From an uncultured Eubacteriales bacterium (lineage in GTDB: Bacteria; Bacillota; Clostridia; Oscillospirales; Oscillospiraceae), in NCBI GenBank assembly GCA_905201305.1, contig CAJKNS010000026.1, positions 1-14,516 of the forward strand: 14,516 bases of DNA, written 5' to 3'. A program made the translations under genes and the position numbers. This document shows, in pieces, positions 1-7,130 of this stretch; position 1 is the first letter of the stretch; every line of letters starts with the position of its first letter. The notes under the pieces were generated by a model. It did not search any database. It was not told where the DNA came from and worked only from the letters and a program-made list of their open reading frames with translations.

Positions 1-1
1 A

Positions 2-961
2 GCCTCCGAGCTGCTCCATTACTCCCAGTCCGGCATCAGCCGCATGATTGGGGATTTGGAGAAGGAATGGAATTTAACCCTGCTGGAGCGAAGCCGAACC
101 GGCGTCCGGCTCACCGCCGAGGGACAGCAGCTATTCCCCTATGCAAAGGGTCTGGGCGAAGAATATCAAAAGCTCCAAATGCAGGTGGATGATCTTCGGG
201 GCATGCAGTCCGGGCTGATTCGGATTGGCACCTTTTCCAGCGTAGCAACCCATTGGCTGCCCAAAATCATTGCCGCTTTTCAAACGGACTACCCCGGCAT
301 CGACTATGAGCTGCTGCTGGGGGATTATACGGAAATTGAAGCCTGGATTGCCGAGGGACGGGTGGACTGCGGCTTTTTGCGGCTTCCCGCCAGACCGGAA
401 TTCGACACCATTCCGCTGGAGCAGGACCGCCTGATGGCAATTCTTCCGGAAGGTCATCCCCTGGCAAGCCGAAACAAGGTTCCGCTGGCCGCACTCTGTC
501 AGGAGCCTTTTATGCTGCTGGAAAAGGGAGCAAAAGCCGAGATTTCCGCCGTATTCCAGTGCAATCATCTCCAGCCCCAGGTTCATTTTACCACCTGGGA
601 TGACTATGCCATTATGTCCATGGTAGAAAGCGGGCTGGGTGTCAGCATTCTGCCGGAGCTGATTCTCCGCCGGGTACCCTACCATATTGTGATAAAGGAG
701 CTGGACGTCCCTGCCTATCGCACCATTGCGCTTTCCATACGGGACAGACAAACCGCCTCTCTTGCGGTGAAGCGGTTTGTGGATTATCTGGATTACCGAA
801 ATAGCGTCTCCCCTTCCCTGCTCAAAAAACACAGCCCACTGCATAGACCTCCACAAATTGGCGTATTGCGCCCTCTTCCACCACCATGTGCCGTCTCCCT
901 GCCGCAAGGTAGCATTTCTCTACCTGGGGGTAGCACAAATTGTTGTTATTTTGTATTTTAG
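2..961 (+). CDS. LysR family transcriptional regulator, 5' end missing
   Basis: The first codons lie outside the window; the frame is open from base 2. The first visible residues (ASELLHYSQSGISRMIGDLE) are the recognition part of the LysR winged helix-turn-helix, followed by the typical LLERSRTGVRLTAEG wing and linker helix. From about base 220 the sequence (SGLIRIGTFSSVATHWLPKI) is the start of the periplasmic-binding-protein-like effector domain, which runs to about base 799 (AVKRFVDYLDYR). Perhaps 15-20 N-terminal residues are lost. LysR proteins usually end near this last helix, but here the frame stays open for about 53 more residues, rich in Pro and Ser, down to a TAG at 959-961. That tail looks like translated intergenic DNA; a TAG lies at 802-804 in the next frame. 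Effector and targets are unknown; the downstream solute-binding protein gene is a possible target only by position. Confidence 0.9.
   Translation, partial: ASELLHYSQSGISRMIGDLEKEWNLTLLERSRTGVRLTAEGQQLFPYAKGLGEEYQKLQMQVDDLRGMQSGLIRIGTFSSVATHWLPKIIAAFQTDYPGIDYELLLGDYTEIEAWIAEGRVDCGFLRLPARPEFDTIPLEQDRLMAILPEGHPLASRNKVPLAALCQEPFMLLEKGAKAEISAVFQCNHLQPQVHFTTWDDYAIMSMVESGLGVSILPELILRRVPYHIVIKELDVPAYRTIALSIRDRQTASLAVKRFVDYLDYRNSVSPSLLKKHSPLHRPPQIGVLRPLPPPCAVSLPQGSISLPGGSTNCCYFVF
907..935. promoter_or_regulatory. Threefold GGTAG/CTACC repeat upstream of the solute-binding protein promoter
   Basis: AGGTAG (907-912) and CTACCT (920-925) form a perfect 6-bp inverted repeat with a 7-base spacer. A second direct copy of GGTAGCA starts at 929, exactly 21 bp after the first (908). 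The middle CTACC can therefore pair with either flank. The element lies about 60 bp upstream of the -35 box at 985. The spacing of two helical turns suggests a protein-binding operator. This is inference; the regulator is unknown. Confidence 0.4.
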
Positions 962-984
962 ATTTGTCAATTTATGCTGGACGG

Positions 985-1013
985 TTGACAGGATTGTTTT
1001 CCTTTTGTATATT
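985..1013 (+). promoter_or_regulatory. Promoter of the solute-binding protein gene
   Basis: A perfect -35 box TTGACA (985-990) and a -10 box TATATT (1008-1013) are separated by exactly 17 bases. The expected start of transcription is near 1020, giving a short leader of about 40 bases before the ATG at 1062. The GAGG ribosome site lies at 1050-1053. Confidence 0.88.
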
Positions 1014-1061
1014 TACAGGGCTGGTTTATTACCAAGTTATTAAGGAAATGAGGTAACCCAA

Positions 1062-2843
1062 ATGAAGAAACTTATGGCGCTTCTTCTGTCTATGGTTATG
1101 GTGCTGAGCCTGGCTGCCTGCGGCGGTGCTGCTACCAGCTCTGCTGCTCCTGCCGAGTCCACCAAGACCGAGGAAGAAACCACCGCGCCTTCTTCTGCTC
1201 CCGCTGCTGTTGCAGACTCCGCTGAGGAAGGCTCCGCCAACGAAGGTAACGCTACCGTTGCCGAGACCGTAGGCGATCCCTTTGAGGCTATGGCTGAGGA
1301 CTATATCTCCTATCCTCTGGAGGGTGACAACACCATCTCCATGTGGTACTACATCCCCGGCTATCAGGACTTCATGGACTCTAACTACAGCTTCAACGCA
1401 CTGAAGACCGCTGAGGCTGCTACCGGCGTTAAGCTGGAGTTCACCGAGGTCAGCGATCAGTCCGCAAGAGAGCTGTTCAACGTCATGGTTGCCGGCGGCG
1501 ACTATCCCGACCTGCTGCCCGTTATGGAGTACTACACCGGCGGTCTGTCCAAGGCTTATGAGGACGGCGTCATCGTTGACATTAACGACTACATGGACGA
1601 CAATATGCCCAACTATCTGGCAGTTCGCGACTGCCTGGACGAGAAGACCGTAAAGGCTACCCTGACCGAGGGCATGACCCTTGCCTTCTATCAGATCAAG
1701 GACGGCACCTATTCCGGCAACGGGCTGGTTTCCCGTGCCGACTGGATCAAGGCTCAGGGCGTTGAGTTCTCCGGCGACGTCATCGGTCTGGACGAGTTCA
1801 CCGACTACCTGCGTACCATCCATGACGCTTACAACTGCTCCAACACCATCTACATGTATGACGGCACCGTGGGCATTGAGGCTGCATTCGACACTGAGAT
1901 TCCTGTTCTTCAGGGCGATGGCTTCATGACCTACATCAACTCCGCTATCTTCCGTAAGGGCGACGAGGTAATGTCCGGCTGGACCACCGACGGCTATCGC
2001 GAGTATCTGGAGTGGGTGCTCCAGATGATGGACGAGGGCATCATGGCAAAGGACTTCCTGTCCCTGGACACTGACCGCGGTGTTACCAACACCATGCAGG
2101 CTTCCGGCGCCATTGGCGTATGGCAGTCCAACGCCGATAAGATCACTGAGATCATCGACACCTACGGCGCTGATTATCCTGAGCTGGAAATCACCGCTAT
2201 CCCCCGGGTTGCTCAAGACCCCACCGCACAGTACGTCTGGAATGATGAGGCTGCTCTGGTTGCTACCAACGCCGGCTTCTCCCTGTCTGCCAACTGCAAG
2301 AACCCCGAGCTGGTTTGCCAGTGGGAGAACTACTTCTGGACCACCGACGGCTACTATCTTGGCAACTACGGCACCGAGGGTGAGAGCTATCACATGGACG
2401 GCGACACCCCCGTGTTCGATTGGGATCAGCCTGTGACCGTTACCGGTCGTAACGCTCCCAATGCCGAGATGGCACAGCAGCTGTTCACCATGCTCCGCTT
2501 TGCTTCCTTCTATGTGGACAACGACATGCTGCTGGCTACCTTCCCCCAGACCGGTCTGGATGCAGTCGATCTGTGGACCATCGACGGTTCCACCGATGAC
2601 CGTAACTTCCCCTCTGCTGTGAAGAACACCTTCACCACCGATGAGTCCCTGGAGATCGCCAACTACGAGTCTGACCTGCTGACCTATGCTTCCGAGACTT
2701 GCCTGAAGTTCCTGGATGGTTCTCTTGAACTCAACGATGACAACTGGACTGAGTTCGTTGACACCTGCAACTCCATGGGTCTGCCCGAGATCATCGAAGT
2801 ATACCAGAACGCTTACGATGAGTATCAGGCTGGCGAGCGCTAA
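1062..2843 (+). CDS. ABC transporter solute-binding lipoprotein, LplA/YtcQ type
   Basis: This is a 593-residue extracytoplasmic lipoprotein. Residues 1-20 are a lipoprotein signal with lipobox LAAC, so Cys20 should be lipidated after cleavage. Residues 21 to about 65 are a low-complexity Ala/Ser/Glu/Thr linker. The remainder is a large bilobal binding domain: DLLPVMEYYTGG and VVDINDYMDDNMPNY-like segments, GLVSRADWIKA, and a C-terminal LDGSLELNDDNW...YQNAYDEY segment typical of the family of Bacillus LplA and YtcQ, proteins of about 500-600 residues that usually bind oligosaccharides. The start is fixed by GAGG at 1050-1053. No permease (LplB/YtcP type) gene flanks it; it has its own promoter and terminator, so it would have to use a permease encoded elsewhere. 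Leucine is almost always CTG and the codon choice looks strongly selected, as expected of a very abundant protein. The ligand cannot be told from the sequence. Confidence 0.88.
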   Translation: MKKLMALLLSMVMVLSLAACGGAATSSAAPAESTKTEEETTAPSSAPAAVADSAEEGSANEGNATVAETVGDPFEAMAEDYISYPLEGDNTISMWYYIPGYQDFMDSNYSFNALKTAEAATGVKLEFTEVSDQSARELFNVMVAGGDYPDLLPVMEYYTGGLSKAYEDGVIVDINDYMDDNMPNYLAVRDCLDEKTVKATLTEGMTLAFYQIKDGTYSGNGLVSRADWIKAQGVEFSGDVIGLDEFTDYLRTIHDAYNCSNTIYMYDGTVGIEAAFDTEIPVLQGDGFMTYINSAIFRKGDEVMSGWTTDGYREYLEWVLQMMDEGIMAKDFLSLDTDRGVTNTMQASGAIGVWQSNADKITEIIDTYGADYPELEITAIPRVAQDPTAQYVWNDEAALVATNAGFSLSANCKNPELVCQWENYFWTTDGYYLGNYGTEGESYHMDGDTPVFDWDQPVTVTGRNAPNAEMAQQLFTMLRFASFYVDNDMLLATFPQTGLDAVDLWTIDGSTDDRNFPSAVKNTFTTDESLEIANYESDLLTYASETCLKFLDGSLELNDDNWTEFVDTCNSMGLPEIIEVYQNAYDEYQAGER

Positions 2844-2859
2844 TTCCCGCTTCTAATTT

Positions 2860-2887
2860 GGACCACCCTTCGGGGTGGTCCTTTTTT
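2860..2887 (+). terminator. Intrinsic terminator of the solute-binding protein gene
   Basis: A perfect 9-bp stem, GGACCACCC (2860-2868) and GGGTGGTCC (2873-2881), closes a stable TTCG tetraloop and is followed by six T residues (2882-2887). It lies 16 bases after the stop codon and separates this gene from icd. Confidence 0.95.
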
Positions 2888-2967
2888 ATTCGAAATCCGC
2901 CGGAATTTCATGCAGAAGTTTCATGTCTTTGGGCAAAAATGCCCTGTCCTTTCCCGGCAGAATCCGG

Positions 2968-2986
2968 TATAATATTGTTTGCAAAC
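2968..2986 (+). promoter_or_regulatory. icd promoter -10 box with palindrome at the start site
   Basis: A perfect TATAAT lies at 2968-2973. The -35 region about 17-18 bases upstream (near 2944-2950) matches the consensus poorly, so an activator may be needed. A perfect 10-bp palindrome, GTTTGCAAAC, lies at 2977-2986, right where transcription should begin, and could be an operator. Confidence 0.6.
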
Positions 2987-3015
2987 TCAACGTAACTTCC
3001 GGGAGGCTTATACCC

Positions 3016-4224
3016 ATGGATAAGATTAAAATGACAACGCCGCTGGTGGAAATGGACGGCGACGAAATGACCCGCGTGCTCTGGAAGGAGATCAAGGAAA
3101 AGCTCCTGCTCCCCTTTGTAGACCTGAAAACCGAATACTACGATCTGGGTCTTCCCCATCGAGACGAAACTGGGGATCAGGTGACCATCGACGCAGCCAA
3201 CGCCAACAAAAAATACGGCGTTGCAGTCAAATGCGCCACCATTACCCCCAATAAGGCGCGCATGACGGAATACAATCTCCACGAAATGTGGAAAAGCCCC
3301 AACGGCACCATCCGCGCCATTCTGGATGGCACCGTATTCCGCGCACCCATTGTGGTGGAGGGCATTTCTCCGGTGGTGAGGGGCTGGAAAGAGCCCATTA
3401 CCATCGCCCGTCACGCCTATGGCGACGTCTACAAGGCAACGGAAATGCGAGTACCTCAGGGCAAGGCTGAGCTGGTGTTCACCGATTCTGAGGGCAAGGA
3501 AACCCGTCAGACCATCTATGATTTTGAATGCGACGGTGTGGTTACCGGGCAATACAACAAGGACAGCTCCATCGAGTCCTTTGCCCGGAGCTGCTTTGCC
3601 TATGCCCTTTCCACCGGTCAGGATCTCTGGTTCTCCTGCAAGGATACCATTGCCAAGCAGTATGACGGCACCTTTCGGGATGTGTTCCAGACGCTCTATG
3701 ACACGGAATACAAGCCGCTGTTTGAGGAAAAGGGACTGACCTATTTCTACACCCTCATTGACGATGCCATTGCCCGGGTGATTCGTTCTCAGGGCGGCTT
3801 CATCTGGGCGCTCAAGAACTACGACGGCGACGTCATGAGCGATATGATCTCCACCGCCTTCGGTTCTCTGGCGATGATGACCTCCGTTCTGGTGAGCCCC
3901 GATGGAAACTACGAATATGAGGCAGCCCACGGCACCGTCACCCGCCACTACTACAAGTACCTCAAGGGTGAGGAAACCTCCACCAATCCCATTGCCACCA
4001 TCTTCGCCTGGAGCGGCGCCCTGCGGAAGCGCGGAGAAAAGGATCATCTCCCCCAGCTTCAGGCATTTGCCGATCACCTGGAAACGGCAAGCCTGGACGT
4101 CATTCGTGAGGGCACCATGACCGGCGACCTGTGCCAGCTGTGGGAAAAGGGCACGCCGAAAAAAGTCTCCTCCTCTGCATTTCTCGACGCCATTGCCGCA
4201 AAGCTCCATGGTATCTATGCTTAA
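3016..4224 (+). CDS. icd: NADP-dependent isocitrate dehydrogenase, eukaryote-type
   Basis: Icd oxidatively decarboxylates isocitrate to 2-oxoglutarate with NADP, in the cytoplasm, feeding glutamate synthesis. The protein has 402 residues. It belongs to the dimeric subfamily that includes human IDH1, and numbering coincides in the N-terminal third: Thr77, Ser94, Asn96, Arg100, Arg109 and Arg132 of the isocitrate site are all present (TITPNKARM, WKSPNGTIR, ARHAYGD), as is Tyr139. The later segments DDAIARVIRSQGGFIWALKN, YDGDVMSD and EAAHGTVTRHY carry the metal-binding Asp residues and the NADP loop. The frame is open upstream to 2875, but that would start inside the preceding terminator; the ATG at 3016 has GGGAGG at 3001-3006 and matches the family length. 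It is monocistronic. Confidence 0.97.
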   Translation: MDKIKMTTPLVEMDGDEMTRVLWKEIKEKLLLPFVDLKTEYYDLGLPHRDETGDQVTIDAANANKKYGVAVKCATITPNKARMTEYNLHEMWKSPNGTIRAILDGTVFRAPIVVEGISPVVRGWKEPITIARHAYGDVYKATEMRVPQGKAELVFTDSEGKETRQTIYDFECDGVVTGQYNKDSSIESFARSCFAYALSTGQDLWFSCKDTIAKQYDGTFRDVFQTLYDTEYKPLFEEKGLTYFYTLIDDAIARVIRSQGGFIWALKNYDGDVMSDMISTAFGSLAMMTSVLVSPDGNYEYEAAHGTVTRHYYKYLKGEETSTNPIATIFAWSGALRKRGEKDHLPQLQAFADHLETASLDVIREGTMTGDLCQLWEKGTPKKVSSSAFLDAIAAKLHGIYA

Positions 4225-4230
4225 ATTTCC

Positions 4231-4261
4231 GTCCCTCCGGTCCACTCCGGAGGGACATTTT
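4231..4261 (+). terminator. Intrinsic terminator of icd
   Basis: A perfect 10-bp GC-rich stem, GTCCCTCCGG (4231-4240) with CCGGAGGGAC (4247-4256), has a 6-base loop and is followed by ATTTTTG. It lies six bases after the icd stop. Confidence 0.93.
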
Positions 4262-4408
4262 TGTGGATTCTGTCTTTCATTTCGACGGTTTTCCACAGAA
4301 ATCGTGGGGTTATTCACTTCTTCCACATAGTTTTCCACAGAAATTTTCTCCATTCCATGGCGTTTTCCACTTTTAAAACTGTGCCGCACCTGCTATAATG
4401 TTTCCACA
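4262..4408. repeat. Cluster of DnaA-box-like repeats
   Basis: Seven near matches to the DnaA box TTATCCACA lie within 147 bp: TGTGGATTC (4262, reverse), TTTTCCACA (4289), TTATTCACT (4310), TCTTCCACA (4319), TTTTCCACA (4331), TTTTCCACT (4363) and GTTTCCACA (4400). The two 8/9 matches are part of a 14-base exact direct repeat (4289-4302 and 4331-4344). The boxes at 4289, 4310 and 4331 are spaced exactly 21 bp apart, so they lie on the same face of the helix. No perfect box is present. DnaA binding is inference; the cluster could also serve another regulator. Confidence 0.45.
4391..4399 (+). promoter_or_regulatory. Extended -10 promoter of the membrane protein gene
   Basis: TGCTATAAT (4391-4399) is a perfect extended -10 element. 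The hexamer 17 bases upstream (4371-4376, TTTTAA) is a weak -35 box, which an extended -10 can tolerate. One DnaA-box-like repeat (4400-4408) covers the predicted transcription start, and others lie upstream. Confidence 0.68.
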
Positions 4409-4433
4409 AGCTGTCGTTTGAAGGAGTCTTTTC

Positions 4434-5222
4434 ATGAAGCGCAACATCCTTTCTCTGATTTTATTGCCGCTGGCTGCACTGGCGGGCTGCGGGATTCGTT
4501 ACTGGAACCTCACCACAGGCATCGACGCCCAGGGGCTTCCCATTTCCCATCATCCCTCTGCCTTTGTCCTTGCCGGTTGGGGTATCTTCTGCTTTTTGCT
4601 GTTTGCCATACTTGCCGTGCGCTCCCAGGGGCGCAGCGGAAAAAGCACCGTGCTCCATTCTCACGGTGTTCTGTCGGTGATTGCTTACTTTGGCGCAGTG
4701 ATGTTTTTCTTCTCCGCCATCGCCGATTTTGCCGCCGCGCTGGTGGACGGTGCCGGTATTTCCGATCCGATTATGTGTCTGCTGGGACTGTTCTCCGGTA
4801 TCTGCCTGTTTGTTACCGCCTGGATGCGCAGTCATGGAAAGGCAACCTATCCGCCGCTGGAGCTGGTGCCCGACATCTATCTGGTGGTCAAGCTGATTCT
4901 CAATTTCAAGGGCTGGAGCACCGATCCCATTATTCTCGACTACTGCATCATGCTGTTTGCCATGATTTTTGTGGTGCTGGGCTTTTACTACAGCACAGGC
5001 TTTCTGTTTGATCAGGGCAGGCCCCGGCTGACGCTGCTGTTTACCCTTTGTGCCTGCCTGTTTTCCGCTGTGGCAATTGTAGAGGGCGTGTTTGACGGCA
5101 GCGCTGCCACCATTGTGGAATACCTGGGCTTTATCGCCTGGCTGCTTCCTGTGGCATGCGCCGTCTCGGCGCCCAGCGCACCGGATGCGCCGAAAGAGGA
5201 AAAGGAGCCTTCCTCCAACTAA
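4434..5222 (+). CDS. Seven-helix membrane protein of unknown function
   Basis: I do not recognise this 262-residue protein. About seven hydrophobic segments are visible, near residues 5-23, 44-64, 78-102, 105-124, 159-182, 186-207 and 213-235, followed by a charged tail ending in PKEEKEPSSN. It should be an integral membrane protein; there is no enzyme or transporter motif that I can name. The N-terminus reads KRNILSLILLPLAALAGCG, in which LAGC (Cys19) resembles a lipobox, so the first segment could be a cleaved lipoprotein signal instead of a membrane anchor. The start is set by AAGGAG at 4421-4426, seven bases before the ATG. It is transcribed alone, converging on thrS, from a promoter embedded in the DnaA-box-like cluster. 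Confidence 0.8.
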   Translation: MKRNILSLILLPLAALAGCGIRYWNLTTGIDAQGLPISHHPSAFVLAGWGIFCFLLFAILAVRSQGRSGKSTVLHSHGVLSVIAYFGAVMFFFSAIADFAAALVDGAGISDPIMCLLGLFSGICLFVTAWMRSHGKATYPPLELVPDIYLVVKLILNFKGWSTDPIILDYCIMLFAMIFVVLGFYYSTGFLFDQGRPRLTLLFTLCACLFSAVAIVEGVFDGSAATIVEYLGFIAWLLPVACAVSAPSAPDAPKEEKEPSSN

Positions 5223-5240
5223 AGGCAATACCGCTTAAAC

Positions 5241-5287
5241 AAAAAATCGCCTCTGTAGGATTATGTCCTACAGAGGCGATACTTTTA
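5241..5287. terminator. Bidirectional terminator between the membrane protein gene and thrS
   Basis: A perfect 15-bp stem, positions 5246-5260 with 5266-5280, has a 5-base loop (TTATG). Six A residues before it (5241-5246) act as the T-tract for the minus strand, and ACTTTTA follows on the plus strand. It serves both converging genes. Confidence 0.93.
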
Positions 5288-5300
5288 TGCAATTGGGAGA

Positions 5301-7064
5301 TTATACCCGATCCTTGGTCTCCTGCTGAACCTTGGCAATAAACTCGTCAAGACCCATGGTGGTGCTTTCGCCGGTGTCGCGGTTCCGAACCGTAACGTTC
5401 CCAGCCTCGACCTCCTTGGCGCCGATGACCAGCATATAGGGCACCCGCTCCACCTGCTGTGCTTCGCGGATCTTGTAGCCGATCTTCTCATTGCGCTCGT
5501 CCAGCTCGGTGCGAATGCCGCTGATCCGAATCGCATCGTAGACCTTCTTGGAGTACTCCATGCTCTTCTCGGAAACGGGCAGCACCTTGACCTGGGTAGG
5601 CGCCAGCCATACCGGGAACTTGCCGGCATAGTGCTCGGTGAGGATGCCGATGAACCGCTCGATGGAGCCGAAGCAGACCCGGTGAATCATAATCGGGCGC
5701 TGCTTGCTGCCGTCCTCGGCAGTGTACTCCAGCTGGAAGTTCAGGGGCATCTGGAAGTCCAGCTGAATGGTGCCGCACTGCCAGGTACGGCCCAGGCTGT
5801 CCCGGAGATGGAAGTCGATCTTGGGACCGTAGAATGCGCCGTCGCCCTCGTTGATGATATAGTCAAGACCCAGGCTCTCCAGAGCGTCCTTCAGTCCGTT
5901 GGTAGCAGCCTCCCAGTCCTCGTCGGAGCCCATGGAATCCTCGGGACGGGTGGATAGCTCCATGAAATAGTCAAAGCCAAACTTGGTGTAAACCTCGTTA
6001 ATCAGATGCACAACGCCCTTGATCTCGTCGGCGATCTGGTCGGGACGCATGAAGATATGGGCATCGTCCTGGGTAAAGCAGCGAACACGGAACAGTCCAT
6101 GAAGCGCACCGCGCAGCTCATGGCGGTGAACAATGCCCAGCTCGCCAACCCGCAGAGGAAGCTCACGGTAGCTATGGGGCTGAGAACGGTAAACCATAAC
6201 GCCGCCAGGGCAGTTCATGGGCTTAATGCAGTAGTCCTCACCGTCAATCTGAGTAGAATACATGTTGTCCTTGTAGTGATCCCAGTGGCCGGAGGTTTCC
6301 CACAGATGACGGTTCATAATCAGAGGCGTAGAAACCTCCACATAGCCGTCCCGGGTGTGAATCTCACGCCAATAGTCGATCAGCGCATTTTTCAGCGCCA
6401 TACCCTTGGGCAGGAAGAACGGGAAGCCGGGACCCTCGTCGCAGAGCATAAACAGCTGCATCTCCTTGCCCAGACGGCGGTGATCCCGCTTTTCTGCCTC
6501 TTCCATGAGCTTCAAATGCTCGTCCAGCTCTGCCTGGGTGCGGAATGCAATGCCGTTGATTCGGGTGAGCATCTTATTGTTCTTGTCATTCCTCCAGTAT
6601 GCACCGGACTGCTGGGTGATCTTGAACGCCTTCAGGGTCTTGGTGTAGGTCAGATGGGGACCCACGCACATGTCGATATACTCGCCCTGCTGATAGAAGG
6701 TAATGGTGGCGTCCTCAGGCAGATCGCCGATATGCTCCACCTTGTAGTCCTCGCCGCGGCTCTGCATCAGTGCAATTGCCTCGTCCCGGGGCAGCGCATA
6801 TGCCTTAAGGGGCAGGTTTTCCTTACAGATTTTCTTCATTTCGGCTTCGATTGCCTGCAAATCCTCGTCGGTGAGCTTTTCCTCGCCCAGATCGACGTCA
6901 TAGTAAAAGCCGCGCTCGGTGGCAGGACCATAGGCAAACTTTGCCTGGGGATGCAGGCGCTTAATTGCCTGCGCCATCACATGGGCTGCAGTATGACGAA
7001 TCACATGCAGCTCCTGATCCTTTTCGATCTCGCCCACATGACCGTCGTTGTAAATAACCTTCAT
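5301..7064 (-). CDS. thrS: Threonine-tRNA ligase, TGS domain nearly absent
   Basis: ThrS charges tRNA-Thr with threonine in the cytoplasm. From the ATG at 7064 the protein has 587 residues. The frame is open to 7091, but AAGGAG at 7079-7074 stands nine bases before the ATG at 7064 and directly abuts the one at 7073, so 7064 is chosen. Residues 1-16 are the first beta-hairpin of a TGS domain only; the editing domain follows at once, with HTAAH (24-28) and CVGPH (133-137) supplying its conserved His and Cys. The class II catalytic core shows the zinc Cys in KPMNCPGG, motif 2 (FRVRCFTQDDAHIF) and motif 3 (IHRVCFGSIERF). The C-terminal anticodon-binding domain starts near WLAPTQVKVLPV. Typical ThrS proteins have about 640 residues; the deficit is the TGS domain. 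Expression is controlled by the T-box leader. Confidence 0.97.
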   Translation of the reverse strand: MKVIYNDGHVGEIEKDQELHVIRHTAAHVMAQAIKRLHPQAKFAYGPATERGFYYDVDLGEEKLTDEDLQAIEAEMKKICKENLPLKAYALPRDEAIALMQSRGEDYKVEHIGDLPEDATITFYQQGEYIDMCVGPHLTYTKTLKAFKITQQSGAYWRNDKNNKMLTRINGIAFRTQAELDEHLKLMEEAEKRDHRRLGKEMQLFMLCDEGPGFPFFLPKGMALKNALIDYWREIHTRDGYVEVSTPLIMNRHLWETSGHWDHYKDNMYSTQIDGEDYCIKPMNCPGGVMVYRSQPHSYRELPLRVGELGIVHRHELRGALHGLFRVRCFTQDDAHIFMRPDQIADEIKGVVHLINEVYTKFGFDYFMELSTRPEDSMGSDEDWEAATNGLKDALESLGLDYIINEGDGAFYGPKIDFHLRDSLGRTWQCGTIQLDFQMPLNFQLEYTAEDGSKQRPIMIHRVCFGSIERFIGILTEHYAGKFPVWLAPTQVKVLPVSEKSMEYSKKVYDAIRISGIRTELDERNEKIGYKIREAQQVERVPYMLVIGAKEVEAGNVTVRNRDTGESTTMGLDEFIAKVQQETKDRV

Positions 7065-7090
7065 CGGGAACATCTCCTTATAAAAAATCA

Positions 7091-7130
7091 AAAAAAATAA
7101 AACCCCTATGAGCCCATTGGCTCATAAGGG
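7091..7130 (-). terminator. T-box regulated terminator of the thrS leader
   Basis: In the RNA, CCCUUAUGAGCC (7130-7119) pairs with GGCUCAUAGGGG (7114-7103), a 12-bp stem with one G-U pair and a 4-base loop, followed by an interrupted U-run (7102-7091). It stands directly after the T-box sequence and before the ribosome site of thrS. Confidence 0.92.

Noticed and set aside
1029..2393. Long open frame on the minus strand opposite the solute-binding protein gene
   Set aside because: It is antisense to a clearly functional gene in a codon-biased GC-rich region, has no ribosome site and gives a low-complexity Val/Gly-rich product with no family features.
2875..3015. N-terminal extension of icd by 47 residues
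   Set aside because: It would start inside the preceding terminator stem; the ATG at 3016 has a ribosome site and gives exact family numbering.
2908..4389. Long minus-strand open frame opposite icd
   Set aside because: It mirrors the icd codons, covers two terminators and a promoter, and has no recognisable protein features.
4262..4408. Replication origin
   Set aside because: No dnaA, dnaN or other origin-linked gene, no perfect DnaA box, and only a short AT-rich stretch; reported as a DnaA-box-like cluster only.
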